Of a stretch of 64,000 bases of DNA, positions 11,204 to 19,340 are shown in pieces. The stretch is from Mucilaginibacter paludis DSM 18603 (GTDB lineage Bacteria > Bacteroidota > Bacteroidia > Sphingobacteriales > Sphingobacteriaceae): positions 5,040,432 through 5,104,431 of the forward strand of contig NZ_CM001403.1 of NCBI RefSeq assembly GCF_000166195.2, given 5' to 3'. How positions within the stretch are numbered: position 1 is the stretch's first letter; each line of letters opens with the position of its first letter. The position numbers and the translations under genes were made by a program. The notes beneath the pieces were generated by a model. That model made no database searches, was not told where the DNA came from, and saw nothing but the letters and a program-made list of their open reading frames with translations.

Positions 11204-12376
11204 ATGGATACTTCTTTAATGGATACCACTGTTGGGTATGATTTTTACGTAAGTGAAAACCAACGTATGGTAGCCCGGATGGCTGGCGATTTTGCGGAAA
11301 AAAATATCCGGCCGTATGTGATGGATTGGGACGAGACGCAAACCTTTCCGGTAGACTTGTTTAAAAAGTTAGGTGAGTTGGGCTTGATGGGGGTGTTGGT
11401 GCCAGAGATGTATGGAGGCTCGGGCTTTGGCTATTTTGAGTATGTTACCGTTATTGTTGAAATTGCCAAGGTGTGTGGCTCTATAGGCCTCTCGGTGGCT
11501 GCACATAACTCGTTATGCACCGGGCATATTTTGGCTTTTGGCAACGAGGAGCAAAAACATAGGTGGCTGCCTAAACTGGCCACAGGCGAATGGATAGGAG
11601 CATGGGGCTTAACGGAGGCCAATACAGGTTCGGATGCGTTGGGTATGAATACTACGGCGATATTGGATGGCGACCATTATGTAGTAAACGGATCAAAAAA
11701 CTGGATAACGCATGGCAAATCGGGCAATGTAGCCGTGGTAATGGTTAGAACAGGCGAAAAAGGCGATTCGCATGGCATATCAGCTTTAGTTGTTGAGAAG
11801 GGTACTGATGGTTTTACACACGGAAAAAAGGAGAACAAGCTGGGGATGCGTGCATCTGAAACAACTGAACTCATTTTTGATAACTGCCGCGTACCCCGGG
11901 AGAACCTGTTAGGCAGCCAGGGTGATGGCTTTAAACAAGCTATGAAAGTACTGGATGGCGGGCGCATATCCATAGCAGCTCTGTCATTAGGCATAGCTAA
12001 AGGGGCGTTTGAAGCAGCTGTAAAATACGCTAAGGAGCGTCATCAGTTTGGGCAGCCCATCTGCAACTTCCAGGGAATATCGTTTAAGTTAGCAGATATG
12101 GCCACTGAGATTGAAGCGGCCCAACTCCTGATTATGCAGGCTGCCGATTTAAAGAATCGCAATAAGAGCGTGACCAAACAATCGGCTATGGCTAAATACT
12201 TTGCTTCCGAAGTAGCCGTAAAAGCAGCCAACGATGCCGTACAGATTTTTGGCGGGTATGGCTATACCAAGGATTTTCCGGTCGAGAAATTTTATCGTGA
12301 TGCTAAGCTTTGTACCATTGGAGAGGGCACATCCGAAATACAAAAAATTGTAATAGCCCGGGAAGTGTTAAAGTAA
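11204..12376 (+). CDS. Acyl-CoA dehydrogenase
   Basis: A 390-residue FAD enzyme of the acyl-CoA dehydrogenase family, which introduces the alpha-beta double bond in fatty or branched-chain acyl-CoA oxidation. It shows the N-terminal helical domain, the substrate/FAD motif WGLTEANTGSDA, the C-terminal helical domain with RHQFGQPI and QIFGGYGYTKDFPVE, and the catalytic-base region IGEGTSEIQ with its Glu. Chain-length preference cannot be told from sequence alone; the type is close to short-chain/butyryl-CoA dehydrogenases. It stands as a single gene. Confidence 0.93.
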   Translation: MDTSLMDTTVGYDFYVSENQRMVARMAGDFAEKNIRPYVMDWDETQTFPVDLFKKLGELGLMGVLVPEMYGGSGFGYFEYVTVIVEIAKVCGSIGLSVAAHNSLCTGHILAFGNEEQKHRWLPKLATGEWIGAWGLTEANTGSDALGMNTTAILDGDHYVVNGSKNWITHGKSGNVAVVMVRTGEKGDSHGISALVVEKGTDGFTHGKKENKLGMRASETTELIFDNCRVPRENLLGSQGDGFKQAMKVLDGGRISIAALSLGIAKGAFEAAVKYAKERHQFGQPICNFQGISFKLADMATEIEAAQLLIMQAADLKNRNKSVTKQSAMAKYFASEVAVKAANDAVQIFGGYGYTKDFPVEKFYRDAKLCTIGEGTSEIQKIVIAREVLK

Positions 12377-12455
12377 GTTGGATAGAGCAGTAAAGATTAA
12401 TAGGCATACCCAATCATAAATATTTACTTGTGCTATAATATTTATACAAAGGTTT

Positions 12456-12485
12456 TTGATTTTCAAAACATTATAGCTACCTTTG
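12456..12485 (+). promoter_or_regulatory. Bacteroidota-type promoter for rpsU
   Basis: TTG at 12456-12458 and TACCTTTG at 12478-12485 are separated by 19 bases, an exact match to the Bacteroidota pattern TTG-N19-TAnnTTTG read by their primary sigma factor. The expected transcript start is near 12490, giving a leader of about 26 bases that consists mostly of the anti-SD match. Confidence 0.7.
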
Positions 12486-12494
12486 CCGTCCCTG

Positions 12495-12503
12495 AAAGGA
12501 GGT
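12495..12503 (+). promoter_or_regulatory. Unusually strong Shine-Dalgarno sequence of rpsU
   Basis: AAAGGAGGT is a nine-base complement to the expected 16S rRNA tail. It ends 12 bases before ATG 12516. Most genes in this window lack such a site, as is usual in Bacteroidota, whose ribosomes hide the anti-SD with help from bS21. A strong SD on rpsU itself fits feedback control of bS21 reported for Flavobacterium johnsoniae. Confidence 0.75.
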
Positions 12504-12515
12504 ATTGTAGAACTT

Positions 12516-12707
12516 ATGATCATTATCAACATTAAAGACGGCGAATCATTAGATAAAGCACTGAAACGTTTTAAAAAGAAATTCGAAAAAACCGGTGTAT
12601 TAAGAGAGTTACGTAGCCGTCAGGCGTACGAAAAAAAATCTGTTACCCGCAGAACTGAAATAAAACACGCCATCTACAAACAAAACATGAACATCGAGAG
12701 CGTTTAA
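12516..12707 (+). CDS. rpsU: 30S ribosomal protein S21 (bS21)
   Basis: A 63-residue basic protein with the family motif ESLDKALKRFKKKFEKTGVL and the conserved RRTEIKHA helix. It belongs to the 30S platform near the anti-SD. The start MIIINIKDGE at 12516 is set by family length; the frame is open upstream, but no family member carries that extension. The promoter and SD described at 12456-12503 drive it. A Xer recombinase and hpf follow, a common Bacteroidota arrangement. Confidence 0.95.
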   Translation: MIIINIKDGESLDKALKRFKKKFEKTGVLRELRSRQAYEKKSVTRRTEIKHAIYKQNMNIESV

Positions 12708-12795
12708 TTTTTGTTGAAAAACAAGATTTAAATTTTTCTTAACTTCATATTAAAACTATTTGTACATTCATATATTGGATGCGCAAATAGTTTTT

Positions 12796-13728
12796 ATGGT
12801 TTTAGAGCGGTTTATACAATATCTTCGATACGAAAAGCGGTTTTCATCTCATACCATTACTGCTTATCAAACAGATCTGTATCAGTTTTTTACCTATACC
12901 GCAAACTCCGCAGATCATAACCTTTCCCCTGCCGAAGCGGAGTTAAAGGTAAAGTTGGCGCTATCCCATATCGCCGATATTACGTACCAGGATATCCGGG
13001 AATGGATCGTTCAGCTGATGAACGATGACCAGGCCGCCAAATCAATCAACCGGAAAATATCCTGCCTGCGTACCTTTTTTAAATTTGCGCTGCGCGAAGG
13101 TATCATTACCGCTAACCCGGCATCAAAAATACAAGCTCCCAAAATCCCTAAGCGCCTTCCTGTAGTGGTGGAGGAGGATAAAATAGTATCTTTATTAAGC
13201 AGTTCCCAAATATTTGATGATAGTTTTACCGGCTTGCGCGATAAGCTGGTTATCGAGTTGCTTTTCGGCACCGGTATCCGTTTGGCGGAGCTTGTTGGCT
13301 TGAAGGAAACCGATATTGATATTTACGAGGGCACAATCAAGGTGCTGGGTAAGCGAAATAAAGAACGCGTTATCCCCATTCATTCCGAGTTAAAACTCCT
13401 GTTGGTACATTACATCAATATAAAGAAAAGTGAAAATTTTAATAACAATTCTTTAACATTAATCGTTACAAGTAAAGGAGCAAACGCATATTCTAAAATG
13501 GTTTATCTAATTGTGCAGAAATATTTATCACTCATATCAACCCAGGATAAAAAAAGTCCGCACGTGTTAAGGCACAGCTTTGCCACCAGTTTATTAAATC
13601 ACGGTGCCGATTTAAACGCTATTAAAGAGCTTTTGGGCCATGCTAACTTAAGCGCGACCCAAATTTACACGCACAACTCAGTTGAGCGATTGAAGTCCAT
13701 TTATAAACAAGCCCATCCAAAGGCGTAA
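12796..13728 (+). CDS. xerC: Tyrosine recombinase XerC/XerD family
   Basis: A 310-residue site-specific recombinase of the Xer type, which resolves chromosome dimers at dif. The N-terminal SAM-like core-binding domain (about 1-90, LRYEKRFSSHTITAYQTDL) is followed by the catalytic domain. The full catalytic set is visible: Arg in GTGIRLAEL, Lys in LGKRNKERVIPI, HVLRHSFATS (His-x-x-Arg), LLGHANLSATQIYTH with the second His and the nucleophilic Tyr. The location between rpsU and hpf is a housekeeping one, not an integrase next to an att site. XerC versus XerD cannot be fixed without comparison. Confidence 0.85.
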   Translation: MVLERFIQYLRYEKRFSSHTITAYQTDLYQFFTYTANSADHNLSPAEAELKVKLALSHIADITYQDIREWIVQLMNDDQAAKSINRKISCLRTFFKFALREGIITANPASKIQAPKIPKRLPVVVEEDKIVSLLSSSQIFDDSFTGLRDKLVIELLFGTGIRLAELVGLKETDIDIYEGTIKVLGKRNKERVIPIHSELKLLLVHYINIKKSENFNNNSLTLIVTSKGANAYSKMVYLIVQKYLSLISTQDKKSPHVLRHSFATSLLNHGADLNAIKELLGHANLSATQIYTHNSVERLKSIYKQAHPKA

Positions 13729-13742
13729 AAACAGGAGAAAAC

Positions 13743-14078
13743 ATGAAAATCAGAGTCCAATCAATCCACTTCACAGCCGACAAGAGACTGTTAGAATTTA
13801 TCCAAAAAAAAGCTGATAAACTTGATGTTTTTTTTGATCAGATCATTAGTGGTGAAGTTTATTTAAAACTGGAAAATGTAGAAGACGAGGCCAATAAAAT
13901 TACTGAAATTAAGCTTTTGCTTCCTGGTAATCAACTATTTGCCAAGTATCAATGCAAAACGTTTGAAGAAGCTACAGATTTGGCAATAGAATCATTGATA
14001 AAACAAATAGGTAAGCACAAACAAAAGAAAAACGCTGTTGACAAAACTGTGCTTAGCAGTTTAGTAGAAGAAGAATAA
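13743..14078 (+). CDS. hpf: Ribosome hibernation-promoting factor, short form
   Basis: A 111-residue HPF/RaiA-family protein, starting 14 bases after xerC and preceded by AGGAG. It binds the 30S A/P-site region and inactivates ribosomes in slow growth. Family features are the N-terminal MKIRVQSIHFTADKRLLEFI, the beta-strand GEVYLKLENV and the helix CKTFEEATDLAIESLIKQI. There is no long C-terminal dimerisation domain, so it is a short-type HPF. A clear terminator follows. Confidence 0.92.
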   Translation: MKIRVQSIHFTADKRLLEFIQKKADKLDVFFDQIISGEVYLKLENVEDEANKITEIKLLLPGNQLFAKYQCKTFEEATDLAIESLIKQIGKHKQKKNAVDKTVLSSLVEEE

Positions 14079-14106
14079 AATTAAATGTGTTGATTTTAAG
14101 GCACTT

Positions 14107-14138
14107 TCGGCGGGATAATTACCCGCCGATTTTTTTTT
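14107..14138 (+). terminator. Rho-independent terminator after hpf
   Basis: An eight-base GC-rich stem, 14107-14114 (TCGGCGGG) paired with 14122-14129 (CCCGCCGA), with a short AT loop and a run of nine T from 14130. It ends the rpsU-xer-hpf unit directly before the tRNA-tuf promoter. Confidence 0.9.
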
Positions 14139-14149
14139 GAAAAAAAATT

Positions 14150-14178
14150 TTGTTCGACCTTTAATTTGTGTAGATTTG
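14150..14178 (+). promoter_or_regulatory. Promoter of the tRNA-tuf operon
   Basis: TTG at 14150-14152 and TAGATTTG at 14171-14178 with an 18-base spacer match the Bacteroidota promoter pattern. The expected start is near 14183, about 65 bases before the first tRNA. Confidence 0.65.
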
Positions 14179-14248
14179 CAATCCCTTTTGGAGAGGTAGT
14201 CAACACGACTAAACAAACAAAAGGGTGGTTCTTTTAAAAAAACGATAT

Positions 14249-14321
14249 GCCTCCTTAGCTCAGCTGGTAGAGCGACTGACTTGTAATCAGTAGGTCATTG
14301 GTTCGATCCCGATAGGAGGCT
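14249..14321 (+). tRNA. tRNA-Thr (anticodon UGU)
   Basis: A 73-nt cloverleaf: acceptor GCCTCCT pairs with AGGAGGC, anticodon stem ACTGA/TCAGT with loop CTTGTAA and anticodon TGT at 14282-14284, and the GGTTCGATCC T arm. CCA is not encoded. First of four tRNAs before tuf. Confidence 0.96.
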
Positions 14322-14328
14322 CAGTTGG

Positions 14329-14395
14329 ATTTACGATTTATTGTTTAGGTTGTATGGATATAAAAATTCTGAATCGTCATTCAAAAATCGTAAAT
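14329..14395. repeat. Inverted repeat in the tRNA-Thr/tRNA-Tyr spacer
   Basis: ATTTACGATTT (14329-14339) pairs exactly with AAATCGTAAAT (14385-14395). The arms enclose most of the spacer, so it can fold into a hairpin that separates the two tRNAs in the precursor. Confidence 0.6.
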
Positions 14396-14401
14396 GAACT
14401 T

Positions 14402-14482
14402 GGGGGGATACCAGAGCGGTCAAATGGGACGGACTGTAAATCCGTTGCTTCGGCTACGAAGGTTCGAATCCTTCTCCCCCCA
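14402..14482 (+). tRNA. tRNA-Tyr (anticodon GUA)
   Basis: An 81-nt class II tRNA with a long variable arm. Acceptor GGGGGGA pairs with TCCCCCC, the anticodon loop is CTGTAAA (anticodon GTA) between ACGGA and TCCGT, and the T arm is GGTTCGAATCC. The large variable arm and GUA anticodon identify Tyr. Confidence 0.96.
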
Positions 14483-14492
14483 CAATTTAGTT

Positions 14493-14570
14493 TTGAATGA
14501 TTGATGGTTTGAGTTATTGAATGTTTCTTTTTAAAGTTTCAGTCAGTTATTCAGTCACTCAATCATTCAA
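14493..14570. repeat. Inverted repeat in the tRNA-Tyr/tRNA-Gly spacer
   Basis: TTGAATGATTGA (14493-14504) pairs exactly with TCAATCATTCAA (14559-14570), again spanning most of a tRNA spacer. The interior contains related low-complexity words (TTATTGAATG, CAGTCAGTTATTCAGTCA). Confidence 0.6.
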
Positions 14571-14584
14571 CAATTAAAATAAAA

Positions 14585-14657
14585 GCGGAAGTAGCTCAGT
14601 TGGTAGAGCGATAGCCTTCCAAGCTATAGGTCGCGAGTTCGAACCTCGTCTTCCGCT
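14585..14657 (+). tRNA. tRNA-Gly (anticodon UCC)
   Basis: A 73-nt cloverleaf: acceptor GCGGAAG pairs with CTTCCGC, the anticodon loop CTTCCAA lies between TAGC and GCTA arms with anticodon TCC, and the T arm holds GAGTTCGAACCTC. CCA is not encoded. Confidence 0.96.
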
Positions 14658-14768
14658 CAGAGGGTTATTTAGTTGCTGAGTTATTATTTATTAGGTTGTT
14701 GGTTTGTTGATCAGATTTCTTCTTAATAGTTTAATAACAAATCACTCGATAACCAGCTAACAAAAAAA

Positions 14769-14840
<72 letters not shown>

Positions 14841-14901
14841 CTATAATTTTAGTATTATACAATTAGAAAATAAAAATTAACCTACAAACATTTTATAAAT
14901 C

Positions 14902-16089
14902 ATGGCAAAAGAAAAGTTTGACCGCAGTAAGCCGCACTTAAACATCGGTACAATCGGTCACGTTGACCACGGTAAAACAACCCTTACCGCTGCTATCACT
15001 AAAGTATTAGCTGACGCAGGTTTATCAGAAGCCCGTTCTTTCGATTCAATCGACTCAGCTCCTGAGGAAAAAGAACGTGGTATCACCATCAATACTGCTC
15101 ACGTTGAATACTCAACAGCTAACCGTCACTATGCTCACGTTGACTGCCCTGGTCACGCGGATTATGTGAAAAACATGGTTACTGGTGCAGCGCAAATGGA
15201 TGGTGCTATCATTGTAGTTGCTGCTACTGATGGTCCGATGCCACAAACCCGTGAGCACATCCTGTTGGCTCGTCAGGTAGGTGTACCTGCGCTTGTTGTT
15301 TTCATGAACAAAGTTGACATGGTTGATGATCCGGAATTATTAGAATTAGTTGAAATGGAAATCCGTGAATTATTATCATTCTACGAATATCCAGGTGACG
15401 ATATCCCTGTAATTCAAGGTTCAGCATTAGGTGGTCTTAACGGCGATCCAAAATGGGTTGGTAAGATCATGGAATTAATGGATGCTGTTGATAACTATAT
15501 CCCAATTCCTCCTCGTTTAACTGAGCTTCCTTTCTTGATGCCTGTTGAAGACGTATTCTCAATCACTGGTCGTGGTACTGTTGCTACCGGTCGTATTGAG
15601 CGTGGTGTAATCAACTCTGGTGATCAGGTTGACATCTTGGGTATGGGTGCTGAGAACTTAAAATCAACCGTTACTGGTGTTGAAATGTTCCGCAAAATTC
15701 TTGACCGTGGTGAAGCAGGTGATAACGTAGGTTTATTATTACGTGGTATTGAAAAAGAAGCCATCCGTCGTGGTATGGTTATTTGCAAACCAGGTTCAGT
15801 AACTCCTCACACAGATTTCAAAGCTGAGGTTTACGTATTGTCAAAAGCAGAAGGTGGACGTCATACTCCATTCTTTAACAAATACCGTCCGCAATTCTAT
15901 TTCCGTACTACTGACGTAACTGGTGAGATTTCATTAGCCGAAGGTGTAGAAATGGTTATGCCAGGTGATAACGTAACAATCACTGTAAAGTTGATCAACG
16001 CTATCGCGATGGAAAAAGGCTTACGTTTCGCTATCCGTGAAGGTGGCAGAACTGTAGGTGCCGGCCAGGTAACAGAAATTTTGAAATAA
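14902..16089 (+). CDS. tuf: Elongation factor Tu
   Basis: A 395-residue GTPase that delivers aminoacyl-tRNA to the ribosome. The G1 loop GHVDHGKTT (about residues 18-26), switch/G2 GITINTAHVEY, G3 DCPGHADY and G4 NKVDMVD are all present, followed by the two beta-barrel domains (GRGTVATGRIERG; RTTDVTG). Codon use is the biased pattern typical of highly expressed genes. It is co-transcribed with the four upstream tRNAs, and a hairpin terminator follows. Confidence 0.99.
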   Translation: MAKEKFDRSKPHLNIGTIGHVDHGKTTLTAAITKVLADAGLSEARSFDSIDSAPEEKERGITINTAHVEYSTANRHYAHVDCPGHADYVKNMVTGAAQMDGAIIVVAATDGPMPQTREHILLARQVGVPALVVFMNKVDMVDDPELLELVEMEIRELLSFYEYPGDDIPVIQGSALGGLNGDPKWVGKIMELMDAVDNYIPIPPRLTELPFLMPVEDVFSITGRGTVATGRIERGVINSGDQVDILGMGAENLKSTVTGVEMFRKILDRGEAGDNVGLLLRGIEKEAIRRGMVICKPGSVTPHTDFKAEVYVLSKAEGGRHTPFFNKYRPQFYFRTTDVTGEISLAEGVEMVMPGDNVTITVKLINAIAMEKGLRFAIREGGRTVGAGQVTEILK

Positions 16090-16114
16090 AATTTCAATAA
16101 AAGGTTAATTGAGA

Positions 16115-16156
16115 AACATAAGTCTGCCCATCAAAAAAGCGGACTTATGTTTTCTT
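16115..16156 (+). terminator. Terminator between tuf and tRNA-Trp
   Basis: A 13-base stem, 16115-16127 paired with 16139-16151 (one T-G wobble), with an A-rich loop and the T-rich tail TTTTCTT. It probably ends or attenuates tuf transcription before the secE-nusG-ribosomal protein part. Confidence 0.7.
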
Positions 16157-16163
16157 ATAATAA

Positions 16164-16234
16164 ACGGGAATAGTTCAATGGTAGAATAGAGGTCTCCAAA
16201 ACCTTTGATCAGGGTTCGAATCCTTGTTCCCGTG
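16164..16234 (+). tRNA. tRNA-Trp (anticodon CCA)
   Basis: A 71-nt cloverleaf: acceptor ACGGGAA pairs with TTCCCGT, discriminator G, anticodon loop CTCCAAA (anticodon CCA), T arm GGGTTCGAATCCT. It lies 14 bases before secE, a conserved place for tRNA-Trp in many bacteria. Confidence 0.96.
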
Positions 16235-16248
16235 CAGAGAGTAAAAAA

Positions 16249-16443
16249 ATGGCTAAAGTAACTGAGTATATTAAAGAGTCGTATGAGGAACTTACCGACA
16301 AGGTAACCTGGCCTACATGGGGCGAATTACAAAATAGTGCAATTTTAGTTTTGGTGGCAGCAGTTATCATCGCTTTAATTGTTTTGCTTATGGATGAGTC
16401 GTTTGGTCGTTTATTACAGTATTTCTACAAATCATTAACGTAA
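16249..16443 (+). CDS. secE: Preprotein translocase subunit SecE
   Basis: A 64-residue short-type SecE, the essential clamp subunit of the SecYEG channel. An amphipathic N-terminal helix with the conserved KVTWPTWGEL motif is followed by one transmembrane helix (about residues 28-48, ILVLVAAVIIALIVLLM). It stands ten bases before nusG, the usual partner gene. Confidence 0.95.
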   Translation: MAKVTEYIKESYEELTDKVTWPTWGELQNSAILVLVAAVIIALIVLLMDESFGRLLQYFYKSLT

Positions 16444-16453
16444 TATTTTATCG

Positions 16454-16996
16454 ATGACTGATCAGTTGAAATGGTACGTGGTGAGAGCCATAAGTGGGAA
16501 AGAAAAGAAGGTTAAGCAATATATAGATGCCGAAATTAATCGTTTAGGCATCTCGCATTTAGTACCACAGGTATTAATACCGATGGAAAAATACTACCAG
16601 ATGCGTGATGGGAAGAAGATAGCTAAGGAGCGTAATTTTTTTCCGGGTTATGTGCTGATGGAAGCCGCGCTTGATGGTGAGTTAGAGCATATTATAAAAA
16701 ATATAAATAGCGTAATCGGTTTTTTAGGTGATAAGGCCGGTAATGCCATTCCTTTACGCCAGGCCGAGGTTAACCGTATTTTAGGTAAGGTTGACGAGAT
16801 GAGCGAACAAGGCGAAACGATGAATGTACCATATTACATTGGCGAAAACGTTAAGGTAATGGATGGTCCGTTTAATGGTTTTAGCGGCGTTATTGAAGAG
16901 GTTAACGAAGAGAAAAAGAAACTCAAAGTAATGGTAAAGATATTTGGGCGCCGTACGCCGCTTGAATTGAATTACATGCAGGTTGAAAAAGAATAG
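16454..16996 (+). CDS. nusG: Transcription termination/antitermination protein NusG
   Basis: A 180-residue transcription elongation factor. The N-terminal NGN domain (about 5-110, KWYVVRAISGKEKKVKQYI, FFPGYVLMEA) binds RNA polymerase; the C-terminal KOW domain (about 125-178, GENVKVMDGPFNGFSGVIEE) contacts the ribosome or Rho. Length is normal. It is followed by a 190-base gap with small hairpins before rplK. Confidence 0.97.
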   Translation: MTDQLKWYVVRAISGKEKKVKQYIDAEINRLGISHLVPQVLIPMEKYYQMRDGKKIAKERNFFPGYVLMEAALDGELEHIIKNINSVIGFLGDKAGNAIPLRQAEVNRILGKVDEMSEQGETMNVPYYIGENVKVMDGPFNGFSGVIEEVNEEKKKLKVMVKIFGRRTPLELNYMQVEKE

Positions 16997-17013
16997 GTTT
17001 AAAATGTTTGAGA

Positions 17014-17103
17014 AGAGTATGAAGATACTCTATCGGCATTAAAATCAAAATCACATAAATATAGCTTAGATAAGAGTAAAGAAAATGAGATTTCAAATCT
17101 CAT
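17014..17103. repeat. Two small palindromes between nusG and rplK
   Basis: AGAGTAT-GAAG-ATACTCT (17014-17031) and ATGAGATTT-C-AAATCTCAT (17085-17103). Both are perfect, with no T tract after either, so they are not standard terminators. They may be processing sites or leader structure of the L11-L1 genes; the function is not known. Confidence 0.5.
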
Positions 17104-17186
17104 GATTCAACGCTCAAATCTAAACAAAGTTCTTAAATGTTACATAGCTTCCACTTACTAACATTAAGTAATAAATAATCAAAAAA

Positions 17187-17627
17187 ATGGCAAAAGAAGT
17201 CGGTGCGTTAGTAAAACTACAGGTTAAGGGCGGCGCTGCAAATCCATCCCCACCAATTGGCCCTGCATTGGGTGCGAAAGGTGTGAACATTATGGAATTT
17301 TGCAAGCAGTTTAATGCCCGTACACAAGACAAGCCAGGGAAAGTATTGCCTGTTGTTATAACAGTTTACGTAGATAAGTCATTTGATTTTATCATCAAAA
17401 CTCCTCCAGTTGCTATCCAGTTATTGGAAGTATCAGGTTTAAAGAGTGGTTCGGCTGAACCCAACCGTAAAAAGGTTGCGAATGTTTCCTGGGAACAGGT
17501 TGAAACTATAGCCAAGGATAAAATGACTGATTTAAACGCGTTTACAGTTGAATCGGCCATGAAAATGGTTGCAGGTACAGCTCGCAGTATGGGAATTACC
17601 GTTTCTGGTACAGCGCCCTGGAATTAA
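17187..17627 (+). CDS. rplK: 50S ribosomal protein L11 (uL11)
   Basis: A 146-residue protein of the GTPase-associated centre. The N-terminal domain has the proline-rich linker NPSPPIGPALGAKGVNIMEF; the C-terminal rRNA-binding domain ends GTARSMGITVSGTAPWN. Family length is normal. First gene of the L11-L1-L10-L7/L12 group. Confidence 0.98.
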   Translation: MAKEVGALVKLQVKGGAANPSPPIGPALGAKGVNIMEFCKQFNARTQDKPGKVLPVVITVYVDKSFDFIIKTPPVAIQLLEVSGLKSGSAEPNRKKVANVSWEQVETIAKDKMTDLNAFTVESAMKMVAGTARSMGITVSGTAPWN

Positions 17628-17654
17628 TTAAATAACTAAATCAGTTTAAAGACA

Positions 17655-18353
17655 GTGGCAAGATTAACAAAAAATCAAAAAACGGCACTATCCAAAGTTG
17701 AGGTTAACAAAGCGTATTCTTTACAGGATGCAACTGCCTTGGTAAAAGACATAACTACTACCAAGTTTGATGCATCAGTTGATATAGACGTTCGTTTAGG
17801 TGTTGATCCGCGTAAAGCCAATCAAATGGTGCGTGGTATTGCAACCTTACCTCACGGAACCGGTAAAACTGTACGTGTTTTGGTGCTTTGTACTCCTGAG
17901 AAGGAACAAGAAGCAAAAGACGCAGGTGCAGATTACGTAGGTTTGGATGAATATATTGCTAAGATTGAAGGTGGATGGACTGATGTTGATATTATCATCA
18001 CTATGCCAAGTGTTATGGCTAAAGTTGGTCGTTTGGGTCGTATTTTAGGCCCACGTAACTTAATGCCTAACCCTAAATCAGGTACAGTAACCCAAGAAGT
18101 TGGTAAAGCTGTAACTGAGGTAAAAGCAGGTAAAATCGATTTCAAGGTTGATAAAACCGGTATTATCCATACATCAATAGGAAAAGTATCTTTCCCTGCT
18201 GATAAAATTTATGAGAATGCTTTGGAGATTCTTCAAATCATTTCAAAACTAAAACCGTCGGCAGCAAAAGGAACATATTTTAAGAGTATTCATATCTCTT
18301 CAACCATGTCTCCCGGAATTCAGGTTGAAACTAAAACAGTAGCGGGGATCTAA
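17655..18353 (+). CDS. rplA: 50S ribosomal protein L1 (uL1)
   Basis: A 232-residue L1-stalk protein with the motif GRLGRILGPRNLMPNPKSGT (about 120-140) and the RNA-binding N-terminal strand FDASVDIDVRLGVDPRKANQ. The start codon is GTG at 17655. L1 is classically a translational repressor of its own operon, but no repressor-binding hairpin could be recognised here. Confidence 0.98.
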   Translation: MARLTKNQKTALSKVEVNKAYSLQDATALVKDITTTKFDASVDIDVRLGVDPRKANQMVRGIATLPHGTGKTVRVLVLCTPEKEQEAKDAGADYVGLDEYIAKIEGGWTDVDIIITMPSVMAKVGRLGRILGPRNLMPNPKSGTVTQEVGKAVTEVKAGKIDFKVDKTGIIHTSIGKVSFPADKIYENALEILQIISKLKPSAAKGTYFKSIHISSTMSPGIQVETKTVAGI

Positions 18354-18355
18354 TC

Positions 18356-18874
18356 ATGAATAAAGAAGAAAAACACGAAGTTGTTCTTGCCCTTGCTGAA
18401 CAAATGAAAGAGTACGGTAACTTCTATATTACCGATACTTCAGATTTAACTGTTGCAAAAATCAATGATATCCGTCGTAAATGTTTCGAAAGCGACATTA
18501 AGATGCAGGTAACCAAAAACACGCTGATCAGAAAAGCTATGGAAGCTGTTGACGGTGATTTTACCCAAATCTACGATGTATTGAAAGGTTCATCTTCTAT
18601 TATGTTCTCTAAATCAGGTACTGCTCCGGCAAAACTGATCAAAGAACTAAGAAAACGTGGTGATAAACCTGTATTAAAAGCGGCTTACATTGATACTGCC
18701 GTATTTGTTGGCGATAATCAGTTAGATGCGTTGGTTAACCTTAAATCAAGGGAACAACTTATCGGCGAGATCGTTGGCTTATTGCAATCGCCTGCTAAAA
18801 ACGTTATTTCTGCTCTTCAATCGGGTGGTAATATATTGGCTGGTGTTGTTAAAACATTACAAGAAAGAGGTTAA
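18356..18874 (+). CDS. rplJ: 50S ribosomal protein L10 (uL10)
   Basis: A 172-residue base of the L7/L12 stalk, starting two bases after the rplA stop. The N-terminal globular part contains IRRKCFESDIKMQVTKNTLI, and the C-terminal helix, which binds L7/L12 dimers, ends ALQSGGNILAGVVKTL. The tight spacing implies no separate L10 leader. Confidence 0.97.
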   Translation: MNKEEKHEVVLALAEQMKEYGNFYITDTSDLTVAKINDIRRKCFESDIKMQVTKNTLIRKAMEAVDGDFTQIYDVLKGSSSIMFSKSGTAPAKLIKELRKRGDKPVLKAAYIDTAVFVGDNQLDALVNLKSREQLIGEIVGLLQSPAKNVISALQSGGNILAGVVKTLQERG

Positions 18875-18931
18875 CGAACACCTTAAGTTCGATTTAAACA
18901 ACAAAGTATTTAACATTAAAAATTTATAGTA

Positions 18932-19312
18932 ATGGCAGATTTAAAAGCGTTTGCTGAACAATTGGTAAACTTAACAGTAAAAGAAGTTAACGAATTAGCT
19001 CAGATCTTAAAAGACGAATACGGTATTGAGCCGGCAGCAGCAGCGGTAGCAGTAGCAGCTCCTTCAGCAGGTGGCGATGCTCCAGCAGAAGAAGCAGTTC
19101 AAACAGCGTTTGATGTAATTTTGAAAGAAGCTGGTGGCGCTAAGTTAGCAGTTGTTAAGTTGGTAAAAGACCTGACTGGTTTAGGTTTGAAAGAAGCTAA
19201 AGATTTAGTTGACGGTGCACCTAAAGAAGTGAAAACCGGTGTAACTAAAGAGGAAGCTGAAAGCTTGAAAAAACAATTAGAAGAAGCAGGAGCAGTTGTT
19301 GAGGTTAAGTAA
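18932..19312 (+). CDS. rplL: 50S ribosomal protein L7/L12 (bL12)
   Basis: A 126-residue acidic stalk protein. The N-terminal dimerisation helices (about 1-33) are followed by an Ala-rich hinge (about 34-55) and the C-terminal factor-binding domain with the invariant KLAVVKLVKDLTGLGLKEAK. Normal in length and order. Confidence 0.98.
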   Translation: MADLKAFAEQLVNLTVKEVNELAQILKDEYGIEPAAAAVAVAAPSAGGDAPAEEAVQTAFDVILKEAGGAKLAVVKLVKDLTGLGLKEAKDLVDGAPKEVKTGVTKEEAESLKKQLEEAGAVVEVK

Positions 19313-19340
19313 TTTAACCCGATAAGGCCCAATAGCATAT

